DNA of 9,252 nt from contig JAQTSH010000052.1 in assembly GCA_028711405.1 (NCBI GenBank), positions 1-9,252 on the forward strand. The letters run 5' to 3'. Below the pieces are notes generated by a model. That model saw only the letters and a list, made by a program, of their open reading frames with translations. It ran no database searches and was not told the DNA's origin. Shown piece after piece: positions 1 through 5,854 of the stretch (positions are counted from its first letter, which is position 1; each line of letters begins with the position of its first letter). Source of the stretch: Methanoregula sp. GTDB taxonomy: Archaea; Halobacteriota; Methanomicrobia; Methanomicrobiales; Methanospirillaceae. A program made the translations under genes and the position numbers.

Positions 1-93
1 GATGCCCAGCAGGTTGGCAATGGTAATATTGGGAGTACCGCTGCGCCGCATCTTCCAGAACGCGAACTGTTTTTCGTCCATGGGCAGAAGCAT
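1..93 (-). CDS. N-terminal part of a DNA-binding (HTH) regulator, cut by window edge
   Basis: The minus strand from position 93 leftwards is open to the window edge for 31 codons. It begins MLLPMDEKQFAFWKMRR and continues with SGTPNITIANLLGI. The pattern of a charged helix, then a short 'IA.LLGIS'-like turn, resembles the start of small helix-turn-helix regulators common in methanogens, in which a recognition helix would follow; that part lies outside the window. Two starts are possible: ATG at 93-91, which fits a leaderless mRNA because a TATA box is centred about 25 nt upstream, and ATG at 81-79. Neither has a Shine-Dalgarno site, which favours the leaderless start at 93. The regulator identity is inferred from a short segment only. 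Confidence 0.55.
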   Translation of the reverse strand, partial: MLLPMDEKQFAFWKMRRSGTPNITIANLLGI

Positions 94-95
94 AA

Positions 96-115
96 GTCAA
101 CGTATGCATGTTGAC
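96..115. promoter_or_regulatory. Operator-like inverted repeat GTCAAC-N8-GTTGAC
   Basis: Perfect 6-bp arms (96-101 and 110-115) flank an 8-nt spacer that contains ATGCAT. The repeat lies between the TATA box and the predicted transcription start of the left-edge regulator gene, where a bound protein would block RNA polymerase. Autorepression by that regulator is the simplest inference; nothing here shows binding directly. Confidence 0.4.
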
Positions 116-122
116 TATATAA
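115..122 (-). promoter_or_regulatory. TATA box of the left-edge regulator gene
   Basis: The minus strand reads TTATATAG here, a good archaeal TATA box. Its centre is about 25 nt from the A of the ATG at 93, the usual distance to the transcription start, so the mRNA would begin at or next to the start codon. Confidence 0.55.
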
Positions 123-148
123 GATTTGTTGAAAACTACAGGTGCCCA

Positions 149-216
149 TTAAAATAATTTGAAGAAAATGTGTAATGATTCTCCCATTCACATCCCCCTA
201 ATCATCCCGACCTCCG
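149..216 (-). other. Shine-Dalgarno site with two tiny reading frames
   Basis: A full GGAGGT (210-215, minus) stands 4 nt before an ATG at 205-203 that opens a five-codon frame (MIRGM, stop at 190-188). Directly after that stop a second ATG (187-185) opens a 12-codon frame (MGESLHIFFKLF, stop at 151-149). This stretch is otherwise an unexplained gap between the HTH gene and the left-edge regulator gene. It may be a leader-peptide arrangement, a remnant, or chance; no known peptide is recognised. Confidence 0.2.
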
Positions 217-253
217 AACATATATCGCCTGTTATCGGATATCGATAATCCCG

Positions 254-262
254 GTAAAAAAT
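254..262 (-). terminator. U-tract terminator candidate after the surface-protein/HTH operon
   Basis: Four nucleotides past the TGA of the HTH gene the minus strand has a run of six T (256-261), the form archaeal intrinsic terminators usually take. Slightly further on, TTATCG (232-237) and CGATAA (243-248) form a 6-bp inverted repeat with a 5-nt spacer, which may be part of the same signal. Confidence 0.4.
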
Positions 263-264
263 AG

Positions 265-489
265 TCACCCGTCGTCAGTTGAGGGACCATCCTTGTCTTC
301 CTCGTACGTGAACACGTCATCTATCCCGACACCGAATATTCGTGCAATCCGGTAGCCGAGTTTTAATGACGGGCAGTATTTGTCCTTCTCGATGGAGATG
401 ATGGTATTCCGTGTTACTCCGACAAGCTCTGCGAGTTGTTCCTGGGTCATTTCACGCTCGGCACGGAGCACGCGGATTCGGTTTTTCAT
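265..489 (-). CDS. Small XRE-family HTH transcriptional regulator
   Basis: This 74-residue protein is almost entirely one Cro/CI-type helix-turn-helix domain. Residues 4-14 form helix 1 (RIRVLRAEREM), TQEQLAELVGVT (15-26) gives helix 2 and the turn, and RNTIISIEKDKYCPSL (27-42) holds the recognition helix and the conserved 'IE.G/D.Y.PSL' signature. The end, RIARIFGVGIDDVF (47-60), is the usual last helix, and an acidic tail follows. It belongs to the compact YozG-like regulators often encoded next to small membrane proteins. Here it lies 12 nt after the DUF2178 gene, in the same operon. No strong Shine-Dalgarno site is seen, which fits translational coupling to the upstream gene. Its target is unknown; autoregulation of the operon is plausible. 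There is no sensor domain, so any signal would come from a partner. Confidence 0.9.
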   Translation of the reverse strand: MKNRIRVLRAEREMTQEQLAELVGVTRNTIISIEKDKYCPSLKLGYRIARIFGVGIDDVFTYEEDKDGPSTDDG

Positions 490-501
490 TGCAGCCTGTG
501 T

Positions 502-1080
502 TTAGTATTTTCTGTCGTAATAAAGATAAAATGCTCCAAACGTTGCCAGGAGAATAACCAGAATGCACCCGATGGTCATTCCGGCAAGCCCCCGGTTCTC
601 GTTCTCTAAAAAGCCCTCGCGGACATACGTACAGTACGTCATCGCCTCGGACTCATTCATGGCATTCAGGTTTCTTATTGTCGTTGACCGGACAAGGGTT
701 TGTGGGCCCGGTACACTCCCCGGCTTATACTCGGCTATTGTCATGGACTGTGTCCCGTCATCATTGAGGAACAGTTTTCCGGTTATTATCGGGGCGAGAG
801 GAACGCTCACGACATAGGAATACAGGATAATCGCGGCTATCGCCCCCGCGATGACGACAACTTCGAGCGTGCGAAGAGCTGCTTTACTCCGGATCCTTTT
901 CTCCCGCTCGTCTGCTATTACGATGTCAACCTGTGCCCGGCAGGCAAGGATGACGATGATTCCCAGCGGGATAGCAATGACAGGGATTAAGAAGTTTCCG
1001 GCTGCCATCGACCACCCGACCATTGCGGCAACCATGCAGGCTACGATGAGTGTGCAGGTAAGATAGGTAAGACGTTTCAT
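502..1080 (-). CDS. DUF2178 family membrane protein
   Basis: This 192-residue protein has four predicted membrane helices (about 5-25, 28-48, 70-92 and 166-187). Between helices 2 and 3 lies a charged cytoplasmic segment with the motif DEREKRIRSKAA (57-68), the hallmark I associate with DUF2178, a family of unknown function in archaea that often sits beside a small XRE-type regulator, as it does here. An outside loop of about 70 residues between helices 3 and 4 (95-165) contains a YCTYVREG segment and seems longer than usual for the family. The start codon overlaps the stop of the 413-residue surface protein by 4 nt (ATGA at 1080-1077), so the two are translationally coupled. Together with the HTH protein it may form a membrane-signal/repressor pair; that role is inference. 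Confidence 0.8.
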   Translation of the reverse strand: MKRLTYLTCTLIVACMVAAMVGWSMAAGNFLIPVIAIPLGIIVILACRAQVDIVIADEREKRIRSKAALRTLEVVVIAGAIAAIILYSYVVSVPLAPIITGKLFLNDDGTQSMTIAEYKPGSVPGPQTLVRSTTIRNLNAMNESEAMTYCTYVREGFLENENRGLAGMTIGCILVILLATFGAFYLYYDRKY

Positions 1081-2318
1081 GGCGACCAGCTCGGGGGGAT
1101 AAGCCTCTTTGAGCAGTACGTGTCCCCGGATATAGTTTCATAGGTCCGGTTATCGATCCGGCTATTACTGATATTCACGACATATTTCCGCAGGTCGGGA
1201 TCCATCTTTTCCGTATCCAGAGTCAGGGACCAGAGTCCGGTGCTGCCAGTCCCTTCCTCAACAGTCACCGACCCCAAAGCTCCCGACATGGACGATGCAA
1301 AGTGTTTCACTTCCGGGTTCATGGTAAGGTCATATTCCGTAGGATAGACCTGGACGAGCAATTCCGTTCCGGGAGGGAAGTCTGTGGTCCCCGTGATGGT
1401 AAAGGTCTGGTTGGTCCAACTGATGGGGAACGCATCGATGGTAATGTATCGGCAGGGACTGGCGTCCATGGCCGGTGATGTGGGGCTGTTAAGGATTGCT
1501 TCTTTTACGATAAGTGGTGCAGTGTCAAAAGGGCTTGTTAGTCCGATCTTCTCCGGGCTGATTGATTCCAGCGTGACGATGATAAGGTACTTGCTTGGGA
1601 TGAATTTGGTGCTATCCTCCGCAAACGACCACCGGTTGACTCCCGCTGTTCCCGGTCGTACCCTGATCACTCCCGATCGCGTGAGCCCTTCCGTCACTTC
1701 CCGGTTTCCGGTCTTCGGGTCCACGGTGAAGACCGAAGTATTGGACTGCTGGATGACCAGATAGATGAGCTCAGTTCCTTCCGGCAGGCTTGTTGTCCCT
1801 GTAACGAGGAGTGTTTCCCCGCGCCAGAGTGTGCCGGGGGGGTTGATCCTGATTTGTTGGGGCTGGATCTCTCCTGTGCCGGGAGTTCCTGTTGGGGCGG
1901 GTTTCGTTCCGGTCAGCCGAAACCGTGATGTTGCGAGGAGATCGCTCCTGACGGTCTCATTGATCCAGTAGGCGTTCACCAGATATTCCCCCGGGGGGAT
2001 TGCGGAGGTGTCCAGTGCAGCTGACCAGGTGTTCGACATTCCCCCACTACGGGCAATAAACCCATTTACAGTACCGGTATGGGGTTTCGTTCCGGCAGCA
2101 GACGAAACAGCGATGATATCCAGTTCGATTACCGTGCCGGCCATACGGTTTGTTGTCCCCGTAATGACCACGAGGTCTCCGGTAGCGTGATCCGGAATGG
2201 GATCGATGGTAACTGAGGAGAAGACGGAGAAGGAACCCGTCAGGAGGATGCCTGCGAACATGATGACGAGTATTGCCGCGGAGATAATACCGGCACATGT
2301 GAGATATTTCTTTTTCAT
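1077..2318 (-). CDS. Membrane-anchored surface protein with three beta-sandwich domains
   Basis: The 413-residue protein starts with a lysine-rich end and a hydrophobic segment (about 8-33) that acts as a signal peptide or an N-terminal anchor. Three copies of one domain follow (about 36-137, 155-271 and 290-405). Each opens with a strand such as VTIDPIPDHATGD and the core (V/T)ITGTT....GT.L, and later has an 'NxWS..LDT..xxPxxYLV' stretch. A Pro/Thr/Gly-rich linker (138-153) separates domains 1 and 2. The core resembles Ig-like repeats that I know from S-layer-like proteins of Methanomicrobiales. No enzymatic motif and no C-terminal anchor are visible. The start is supported by GAGGTC just upstream. 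It is the first gene of an apparent operon with DUF2178 and the HTH regulator. It is likely exported and held on the outer face of the membrane; its function is unknown. Confidence 0.75.
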   Translation of the reverse strand: MKKKYLTCAGIISAAILVIMFAGILLTGSFSVFSSVTIDPIPDHATGDLVVITGTTNRMAGTVIELDIIAVSSAAGTKPHTGTVNGFIARSGGMSNTWSAALDTSAIPPGEYLVNAYWINETVRSDLLATSRFRLTGTKPAPTGTPGTGEIQPQQIRINPPGTLWRGETLLVTGTTSLPEGTELIYLVIQQSNTSVFTVDPKTGNREVTEGLTRSGVIRVRPGTAGVNRWSFAEDSTKFIPSKYLIIVTLESISPEKIGLTSPFDTAPLIVKEAILNSPTSPAMDASPCRYITIDAFPISWTNQTFTITGTTDFPPGTELLVQVYPTEYDLTMNPEVKHFASSMSGALGSVTVEEGTGSTGLWSLTLDTEKMDPDLRKYVVNISNSRIDNRTYETISGDTYCSKRLIPPSWSP

Positions 2319-2323
2319 ATGAC

Positions 2324-2359
2324 CTCAATGTAATGTATTTTGTGCATCGGGTAATAATT
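2324..2359 (-). promoter_or_regulatory. Promoter and Shine-Dalgarno region of the 413-residue gene
   Basis: The minus strand carries an AT-rich TATA-like stretch (AATTATTAC, 2351-2359), then ATGCACAAAATACATTA (2331-2347), then TGAGGTC ahead of the ATG at 2318. The 17-nt middle block is identical in sequence and almost identical in position to the one before the 524-residue gene (5460-5476). This marks a real shared promoter or leader element. The TATA match is weaker than in the other copy. Confidence 0.55.
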
Positions 2360-2411
2360 TTTTTATCATTTGACACGATTCCGCATATTATTCCCCCGGA
2401 ACTGTCACGGT

Positions 2412-3050
2412 TCAGCGGCCAATAACGCTAAACAGTGCTGATCCTGTTACCCCGGTCGGCTCTGAAGTGCTGCCGGCTGCCTCGTCATCCATATCGGAGA
2501 CAAAAACAATATGTTCCGCGAAGGGAAGGTTTCCGGTCTCAAGGGTAATCGAAAACCGGTCACCGTTTGCGGAACCTGCGGTAACTTTCGTTACGGCACT
2601 CTTCTCCGTGTTCCGGAAATCACCGGCAATTGTTCCCTTGTTCATAGTGACCGGGACAACTTTTACGATAAGGTTCGTGCCGGGCGGCAGGCTGGTCCTG
2701 CCACTTACAACAAGGGGATCTCCTGCCGTAATGTCACAAATGCTGTCAATAATGATCCCGTTTGGAATGGCCTGTTCCGAAGGATCGGATGTACTCGCAG
2801 GTGTCTTTGTCGTTGAAGGACGGGACACCGGTGTCTGGGGTACCGTCTTCTGGGGTGAAGGTGTCACGGTTGCCTTTGTCGTGACCCCAATACTGGCGGT
2901 TGAATGTTCACCCGACGTTCCACCTGATACCGTCACCTGCTCCTGCGGGTTGGGAGCGGAATCTGTACACCCAATAACCATCATGGTCGCGATAGTTATA
3001 AGGATGGCAAAGCAGACGAAAACGTAGCCTAATCTCTGATCCGTTTTCAT
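2412..3050 (-). CDS. Lipoprotein with a Ser/Thr/Pro-rich stalk and one beta-domain
   Basis: This is a 212-residue protein beginning MKTDQRLGYVF. I choose the ATG at 3050-3048 because AGGAGAGACC stands directly before it; an in-frame TTG eight codons further upstream (3074) has no such site. Residues 9-27 are hydrophobic and end in the lipobox VIGC, so Cys28 would be lipidated. A stalk rich in Thr, Ser and Pro (about 40-95) follows and is a probable glycosylated spacer. One domain (98-210) contains the core PLVVSGRTSLPPGTNLIVKV and matches the repeats of the neighbouring 413- and 524-residue proteins. The domain is thus displayed away from the membrane. The gene follows the 197-residue lipoprotein gene after 37 nt with no promoter seen between them, so they are probably co-transcribed. 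The ligand or role is unknown. Confidence 0.75.
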   Translation of the reverse strand: MKTDQRLGYVFVCFAILITIATMMVIGCTDSAPNPQEQVTVSGGTSGEHSTASIGVTTKATVTPSPQKTVPQTPVSRPSTTKTPASTSDPSEQAIPNGIIIDSICDITAGDPLVVSGRTSLPPGTNLIVKVVPVTMNKGTIAGDFRNTEKSAVTKVTAGSANGDRFSITLETGNLPFAEHIVFVSDMDDEAAGSTSEPTGVTGSALFSVIGR

Positions 3051-3060
3051 GGTCTCTCCT
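3051..3060 (-). promoter_or_regulatory. Strong Shine-Dalgarno site deciding the 212-residue lipoprotein start
   Basis: AGGAGAGACC on the minus strand is immediately followed by ATG (3050-3048). This fixes the start downstream of a TTG alternative and puts the lysine-containing end and hydrophobic stretch at the true N-terminus, as a signal peptide requires. Confidence 0.7.
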
Positions 3061-3087
3061 GAATTGTTTTTCAAGATTCCTGCCCGT

Positions 3088-3681
3088 TCATTTCAGGGTA
3101 ATATAGGTGTATCCTGCCAGTATCCCTGTTGTCGGGTCTGTGGTCATCGGGTCCCCTTTTAAGGAAACTGCCAGGACAACGTACTTCCCCGCTGCCAGAT
3201 CTTTTGTGTCTTTGGCATCAACAGAAAGTGAAACCGGGTTTGCCGTACCACTGCCTTTTGTTACCTGATTATTGGCTATAATGCCCATTCGGGAATTCAG
3301 GTCTATGCCGGTAGGGGGAGTTCCTGTGTCCGGTCTAACCTGCCAGAAGAGGTTTGTCCCTGCCGGAAGGCTGGTTGTTCCGGTGATGCGGAACGTGTCA
3401 CCGGCCTTCTTGTCGCTGGTAGGATCGAATGTGATAACCCCGTTGGACTGGATTGATGAGGAAGCAAGCATTGGGGTTGTTTTTGTTGCCGGTACGTTTG
3501 CGGGTCTTGTTGCGACTGTCGTCGTGGCGGTCGTCTGTTCAGTCTGTACATTACTTGCGGATGTCACCTTGCTCTGCGACTCCTGCACGGAGCCAACACA
3601 ACCCGCAATGGTTATCATCGCGATGGCGATAAGCATGGTCAGGCAGATAAACCCGAGACCTGATTTCTTATGTGTTTTCAT
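3088..3681 (-). CDS. Lipoprotein paralogue with a Thr/Ser-rich stalk and one beta-domain
   Basis: This 197-residue protein has the same plan as the next gene. It has a basic start (MKTHKK), a hydrophobic stretch (9-27), the lipobox TIAGC with Cys28 in the same position, a Thr/Ser/Ala-rich stalk (about 35-78) and one domain (82-197). The domain has the core FRITGTTSLPAGTNLFWQV and shares the segments PDTGTPPTG, ANN.VTKG.GT and GKYVVL with the last domain of the 524-residue protein, so the two are close paralogues. The ATG is preceded by AGGAAAAACC. No clear TATA box is seen in the 192-nt gap upstream, so transcription may come through from the 524-residue gene. It is likely anchored by lipid to the outer face of the membrane. 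There is no catalytic motif. Confidence 0.75.
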   Translation of the reverse strand: MKTHKKSGLGFICLTMLIAIAMITIAGCVGSVQESQSKVTSASNVQTEQTTATTTVATRPANVPATKTTPMLASSSIQSNGVITFDPTSDKKAGDTFRITGTTSLPAGTNLFWQVRPDTGTPPTGIDLNSRMGIIANNQVTKGSGTANPVSLSVDAKDTKDLAAGKYVVLAVSLKGDPMTTDPTTGILAGYTYITLK

Positions 3682-3689
3682 GGTTTTTC

Positions 3690-3873
3690 CTAAACTTTTT
3701 CGGATAGCGGTTCTTCTTCCATAAGGTTGAGAGCACGTGCCGGATTTTTTCCCGGATAATGACTGACAGGGACATTTTCGATGACACGTCTCCTGGTCGT
3801 TCCCGGGATTTTTTCAGTTTTGTCCGGTTTCTGGAAAAAATTGTGGGGTGTCTTCTTGTAGTGTGCATAGCGG
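3690..3873 (-). other. Gap with an orphan open frame, possible gene remnant
   Basis: Between the 524-residue gene and the 197-residue lipoprotein gene one minus-strand frame is open through the whole gap and ends in TAG at 3692-3690. It reads for instance KKTPHNFFQKPDKTEKIPG and ARALNLMEEEPLSEKV. Codon choice looks like that of the neighbours (many G/C third bases), and the TAG overlaps the Shine-Dalgarno site of the next gene, as is common in real operons. However, the gap itself has no usable start codon near its beginning; the nearest is inside the 524-residue gene (3983, out of frame). It may be the tail of a deleted gene. A run of six T on the minus strand (3835-3840) is a weak terminator candidate for the gene upstream. 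Confidence 0.25.
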
Positions 3874-5448
3874 TTATTCCAGGTTGAACAGGGCGGATCC
3901 AACCGGGTCTCCCATTGCGATATCCCTGTTTGCCGGATCTCCTTTGAATTCACCCACCAGGACAACGTACTTCCCCGGTGCAAATCCGTTCATATCAACG
4001 GCGAGCGATACCCGGTTCGATGTGCCATCCCCTTTCGTTACCGCATTATTTGCCATAATGCCCGTTGTGTTCAGGTCAAGGCCGGTCGGGGGTGTTCCCG
4101 TATCCGGCATGACCTCCCAGATCAGAGTGGTGCCAACGGGAAGGCTGGTGGTCCCGGTGATGAGGAACTGGTCTCCGATCTTCTTGTCACCGATTGCATT
4201 CAGGCGGATGTAATCGTCTTTGGTGATTGTAGCCTGTACCGGTGTGTCAGTTCCAAGGTAGGACCCTTTCAGGATGTAGGTGGCTGTGCTCGTTACATCA
4301 TCGGGCCCGTAATCTCCCTTTGCCAGATCGCCTTTCATGTTGGTGACGGTGATTGTTTGTGTGCCCGGTTTCAGGATGGCAGTATCGACCGGCATGGAAA
4401 ACCGGTTTATCCCGCCAGTACCTGCTCTGACCATGGTATCACTTCCAAAGCCACTTCCGAAGCTGCCGGACTGTATCATCAGGATCGTCCCTGCCGGAAG
4501 ATTCGTTGAACCCGTAACGATCAGGAGATCGCCGGTTGTTTTGTCGGCAATTGGGTCAATACGGATGTACTGCCCTTGGTCTGCGGTTGCCGGACCCTGG
4601 TGCAGGGTGAATAGGACGGATCCTGTCAGATCGCCCGGTCTGAAATCACCTTTAGTACGGTCTCCGGCGATCGTTGATACGGATACATTGTACTGCTCCG
4701 GCAGGAGAACGTACGTATCCATGGCAAACGACACACGATTGATGTTGCCAGTTCCTTTCGTTACTTGGGAATTTGCCATAGCCCCGGTGAAGGTTCCTGT
4801 CTGCTGGTCTGGATCTGTTGTGAACGAGGCTGGTGAAACCTGCCAAAGGACTTCAGTTCCTACGGGAAGACTTGTTGTCCCGGTGATGAGGAACTGGTCC
4901 CCGAAGGACCTGTCACCGATAGTATTTATACGAATGAAATCATCTTTGGTGATTGTTGCCTGTACTGGTGTGTCAGTTGTAAGGTAGGGTCCTTTCAGCG
5001 TGAAGGAAGCTGTCGCATTGATGTCACCCTTCCTGTAATCTCCTTTTTCCAAGTCACCAATCATATTGGTGACCTTGATCGTTTTTTTGCCAGGTTCCAT
5101 GGTGGAGGTATCGAGTGGTGAGGAAAAGCGGTTTACCCCAACCGTGCCTGCGCGTACCTTGGCACCTCCGTTGGAGCTGCCTGCCTGAACCATCAACTCC
5201 GTCCCTGCCGGAAGATTCGTTGAACCCGTAACGATCAGGAGATCCCCGGTTGTTTTGTCGATAACGGGATCAATGTTGATGTATTGTCCCGCATCCACAG
5301 GGGTGCTTCCTGTGTTCGTATCGCTCACCGGATCAACGGTAATACATGGTTTGAATATTGAATAGCCGCTGACCATGCCGACGCATATTACGGCGGCAAC
5401 AATTGCGACAGCAAGGATGCTGCCCATTACAAGGGTCTGCTGTTTCAT
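3874..5448 (-). CDS. Exported surface protein with four beta-domains in an A-B-A-B order
   Basis: This 524-residue protein has a hydrophobic N-terminal segment (7-29) that works as a signal peptide or anchor. After it, ITVDPVSDTNTG (36-47) looks like the first strand of a domain that stops short. Four domains follow: A1 (55-152), B1 (170-283), A2 (293-394) and B2 (412-524). A1 and A2 share GQYI.IDPI.DKTTGDLLIVTG and the GDL.KGDY segment; B1 and B2 share DTPVQATITKDD and GDQFLITGTTSLPVGT. The A-B unit has thus been duplicated. B2 is closest to the 197-residue lipoprotein. No enzyme motif or C-terminal anchor is visible. The start is supported by GAGGTC upstream and a TATA box further up. It is probably a cell-surface or S-layer-associated protein; the exact role is unknown. 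Confidence 0.75.
   Translation of the reverse strand: MKQQTLVMGSILAVAIVAAVICVGMVSGYSIFKPCITVDPVSDTNTGSTPVDAGQYINIDPVIDKTTGDLLIVTGSTNLPAGTELMVQAGSSNGGAKVRAGTVGVNRFSSPLDTSTMEPGKKTIKVTNMIGDLEKGDYRKGDINATASFTLKGPYLTTDTPVQATITKDDFIRINTIGDRSFGDQFLITGTTSLPVGTEVLWQVSPASFTTDPDQQTGTFTGAMANSQVTKGTGNINRVSFAMDTYVLLPEQYNVSVSTIAGDRTKGDFRPGDLTGSVLFTLHQGPATADQGQYIRIDPIADKTTGDLLIVTGSTNLPAGTILMIQSGSFGSGFGSDTMVRAGTGGINRFSMPVDTAILKPGTQTITVTNMKGDLAKGDYGPDDVTSTATYILKGSYLGTDTPVQATITKDDYIRLNAIGDKKIGDQFLITGTTSLPVGTTLIWEVMPDTGTPPTGLDLNTTGIMANNAVTKGDGTSNRVSLAVDMNGFAPGKYVVLVGEFKGDPANRDIAMGDPVGSALFNLE
4487..4546. repeat. Intragenic direct repeat, copy 1 (domain A2)
   Basis: This 60-nt stretch matches 5201-5260 in 59 of 60 positions; the only difference is at 4531 (g) against 5245 (c). 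It encodes the DKTTGDLLIVTGSTNLPAGT core of domain A2. Flanking regions 714-726 nt apart also match, but less well (for example 4223-4270 against 4949-4996). Confidence 0.9.
5201..5260. repeat. Intragenic direct repeat, copy 2 (domain A1)
   Basis: Partner of 4487-4546, encoding the same core in domain A1. The near identity includes synonymous positions, so the duplication is recent or this core has been kept alike by gene conversion. Confidence 0.9.
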
Positions 5449-5450
5449 AG

Positions 5451-5486
5451 GACCTCATATAATGTATTTTGTGCATTGTGTATAAA
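5451..5486 (-). promoter_or_regulatory. Promoter, conserved leader block and Shine-Dalgarno site of the 524-residue gene
   Basis: The minus strand reads TTTATACA (5479-5486, TATA box), then ATGCACAAAATACATTA (5460-5476), then TGAGGTC ahead of the ATG at 5448. The expected start of transcription, about 25 nt below the TATA box, lies near 5457, giving a very short leader. The 17-nt block is identical to the one at 2331-2347. Confidence 0.65.
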
Positions 5487-5596
5487 CTTTTTGGCATATT
5501 GCAAAAAATGTTTTGCAAAAATCAGAAAAATGTTGATAGATTTGATTCCAAAACCCAATAAAAAGAATTGTCCGCATATCATATAATGATCCAATA

Positions 5597-5676
5597 CCCG
5601 GCCGGGCTGCTGAATCCATAACCGGGACGGCTCCCAGCCCGGCAAATGTAAAAACGATCCGGATTTTTTCTTTCTT
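5597..5676 (+). ncRNA. Candidate small structured RNA (GC-rich hairpin followed by a T-rich run)
   Basis: In an otherwise AT-rich gap, GCCGGGCTG (5601-5609) pairs perfectly with CAGCCCGGC (5635-5643) around a 25-nt loop. CCCGGCCGGG (5597-5606) is itself a palindrome, giving an alternative fold. A TATA-like CAATAAAAA lies at 5556-5564, about 25 nt before position 5588, and TTTTTTCTTTCTT (5664-5676) is a terminator-like run. Promoter, hairpin and T-run are therefore in the right order for a short plus-strand transcript. No known RNA family is recognised; it could instead be a regulatory hairpin, a repeat, or an IS scar. Confidence 0.3.
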
Positions 5677-5854
5677 GTTCCAATTTTGAGTGATTTGGAT
5701 CGGTCACGTCGGTAATGGGGTTTTCCGGAGGGTTTGTGCAACAGCCTCGCTTGATACCTCAAAAATCACTTACTTTTTAGACAGAGCCGTTATAGCACGG
5801 AGCGGATTATTCATCAGAACTGCCGATGAGCTGATGATGGCACAAGCATACAGC

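Noticed and set aside
563..2190. Plus-strand frames opposite the DUF2178 and 413-residue genes
   Set aside because: They lie antisense to well-supported minus-strand genes and encode no recognisable domain.
3668..3868. 66-codon basic frame in the gap before the 197-residue lipoprotein gene
   Set aside because: Very rich in Lys and Arg with poor codon choice; another frame in the same gap looks more coding-like, and no ribosome-binding site precedes this one.
5601..5643. tRNA-like acceptor stem (GCCGGGC...GCCCGGC)
   Set aside because: Only 43 nt lie between the stem ends and no T-loop (GTTCRA) or anticodon arm can be drawn on either strand.
5445..5762. 105-codon minus-strand frame upstream of the 524-residue gene
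   Set aside because: It covers the TATA box, the conserved 17-nt block and the GC-rich hairpin, and its composition (many Arg, Trp, Cys) fits chance translation of a non-coding stretch.
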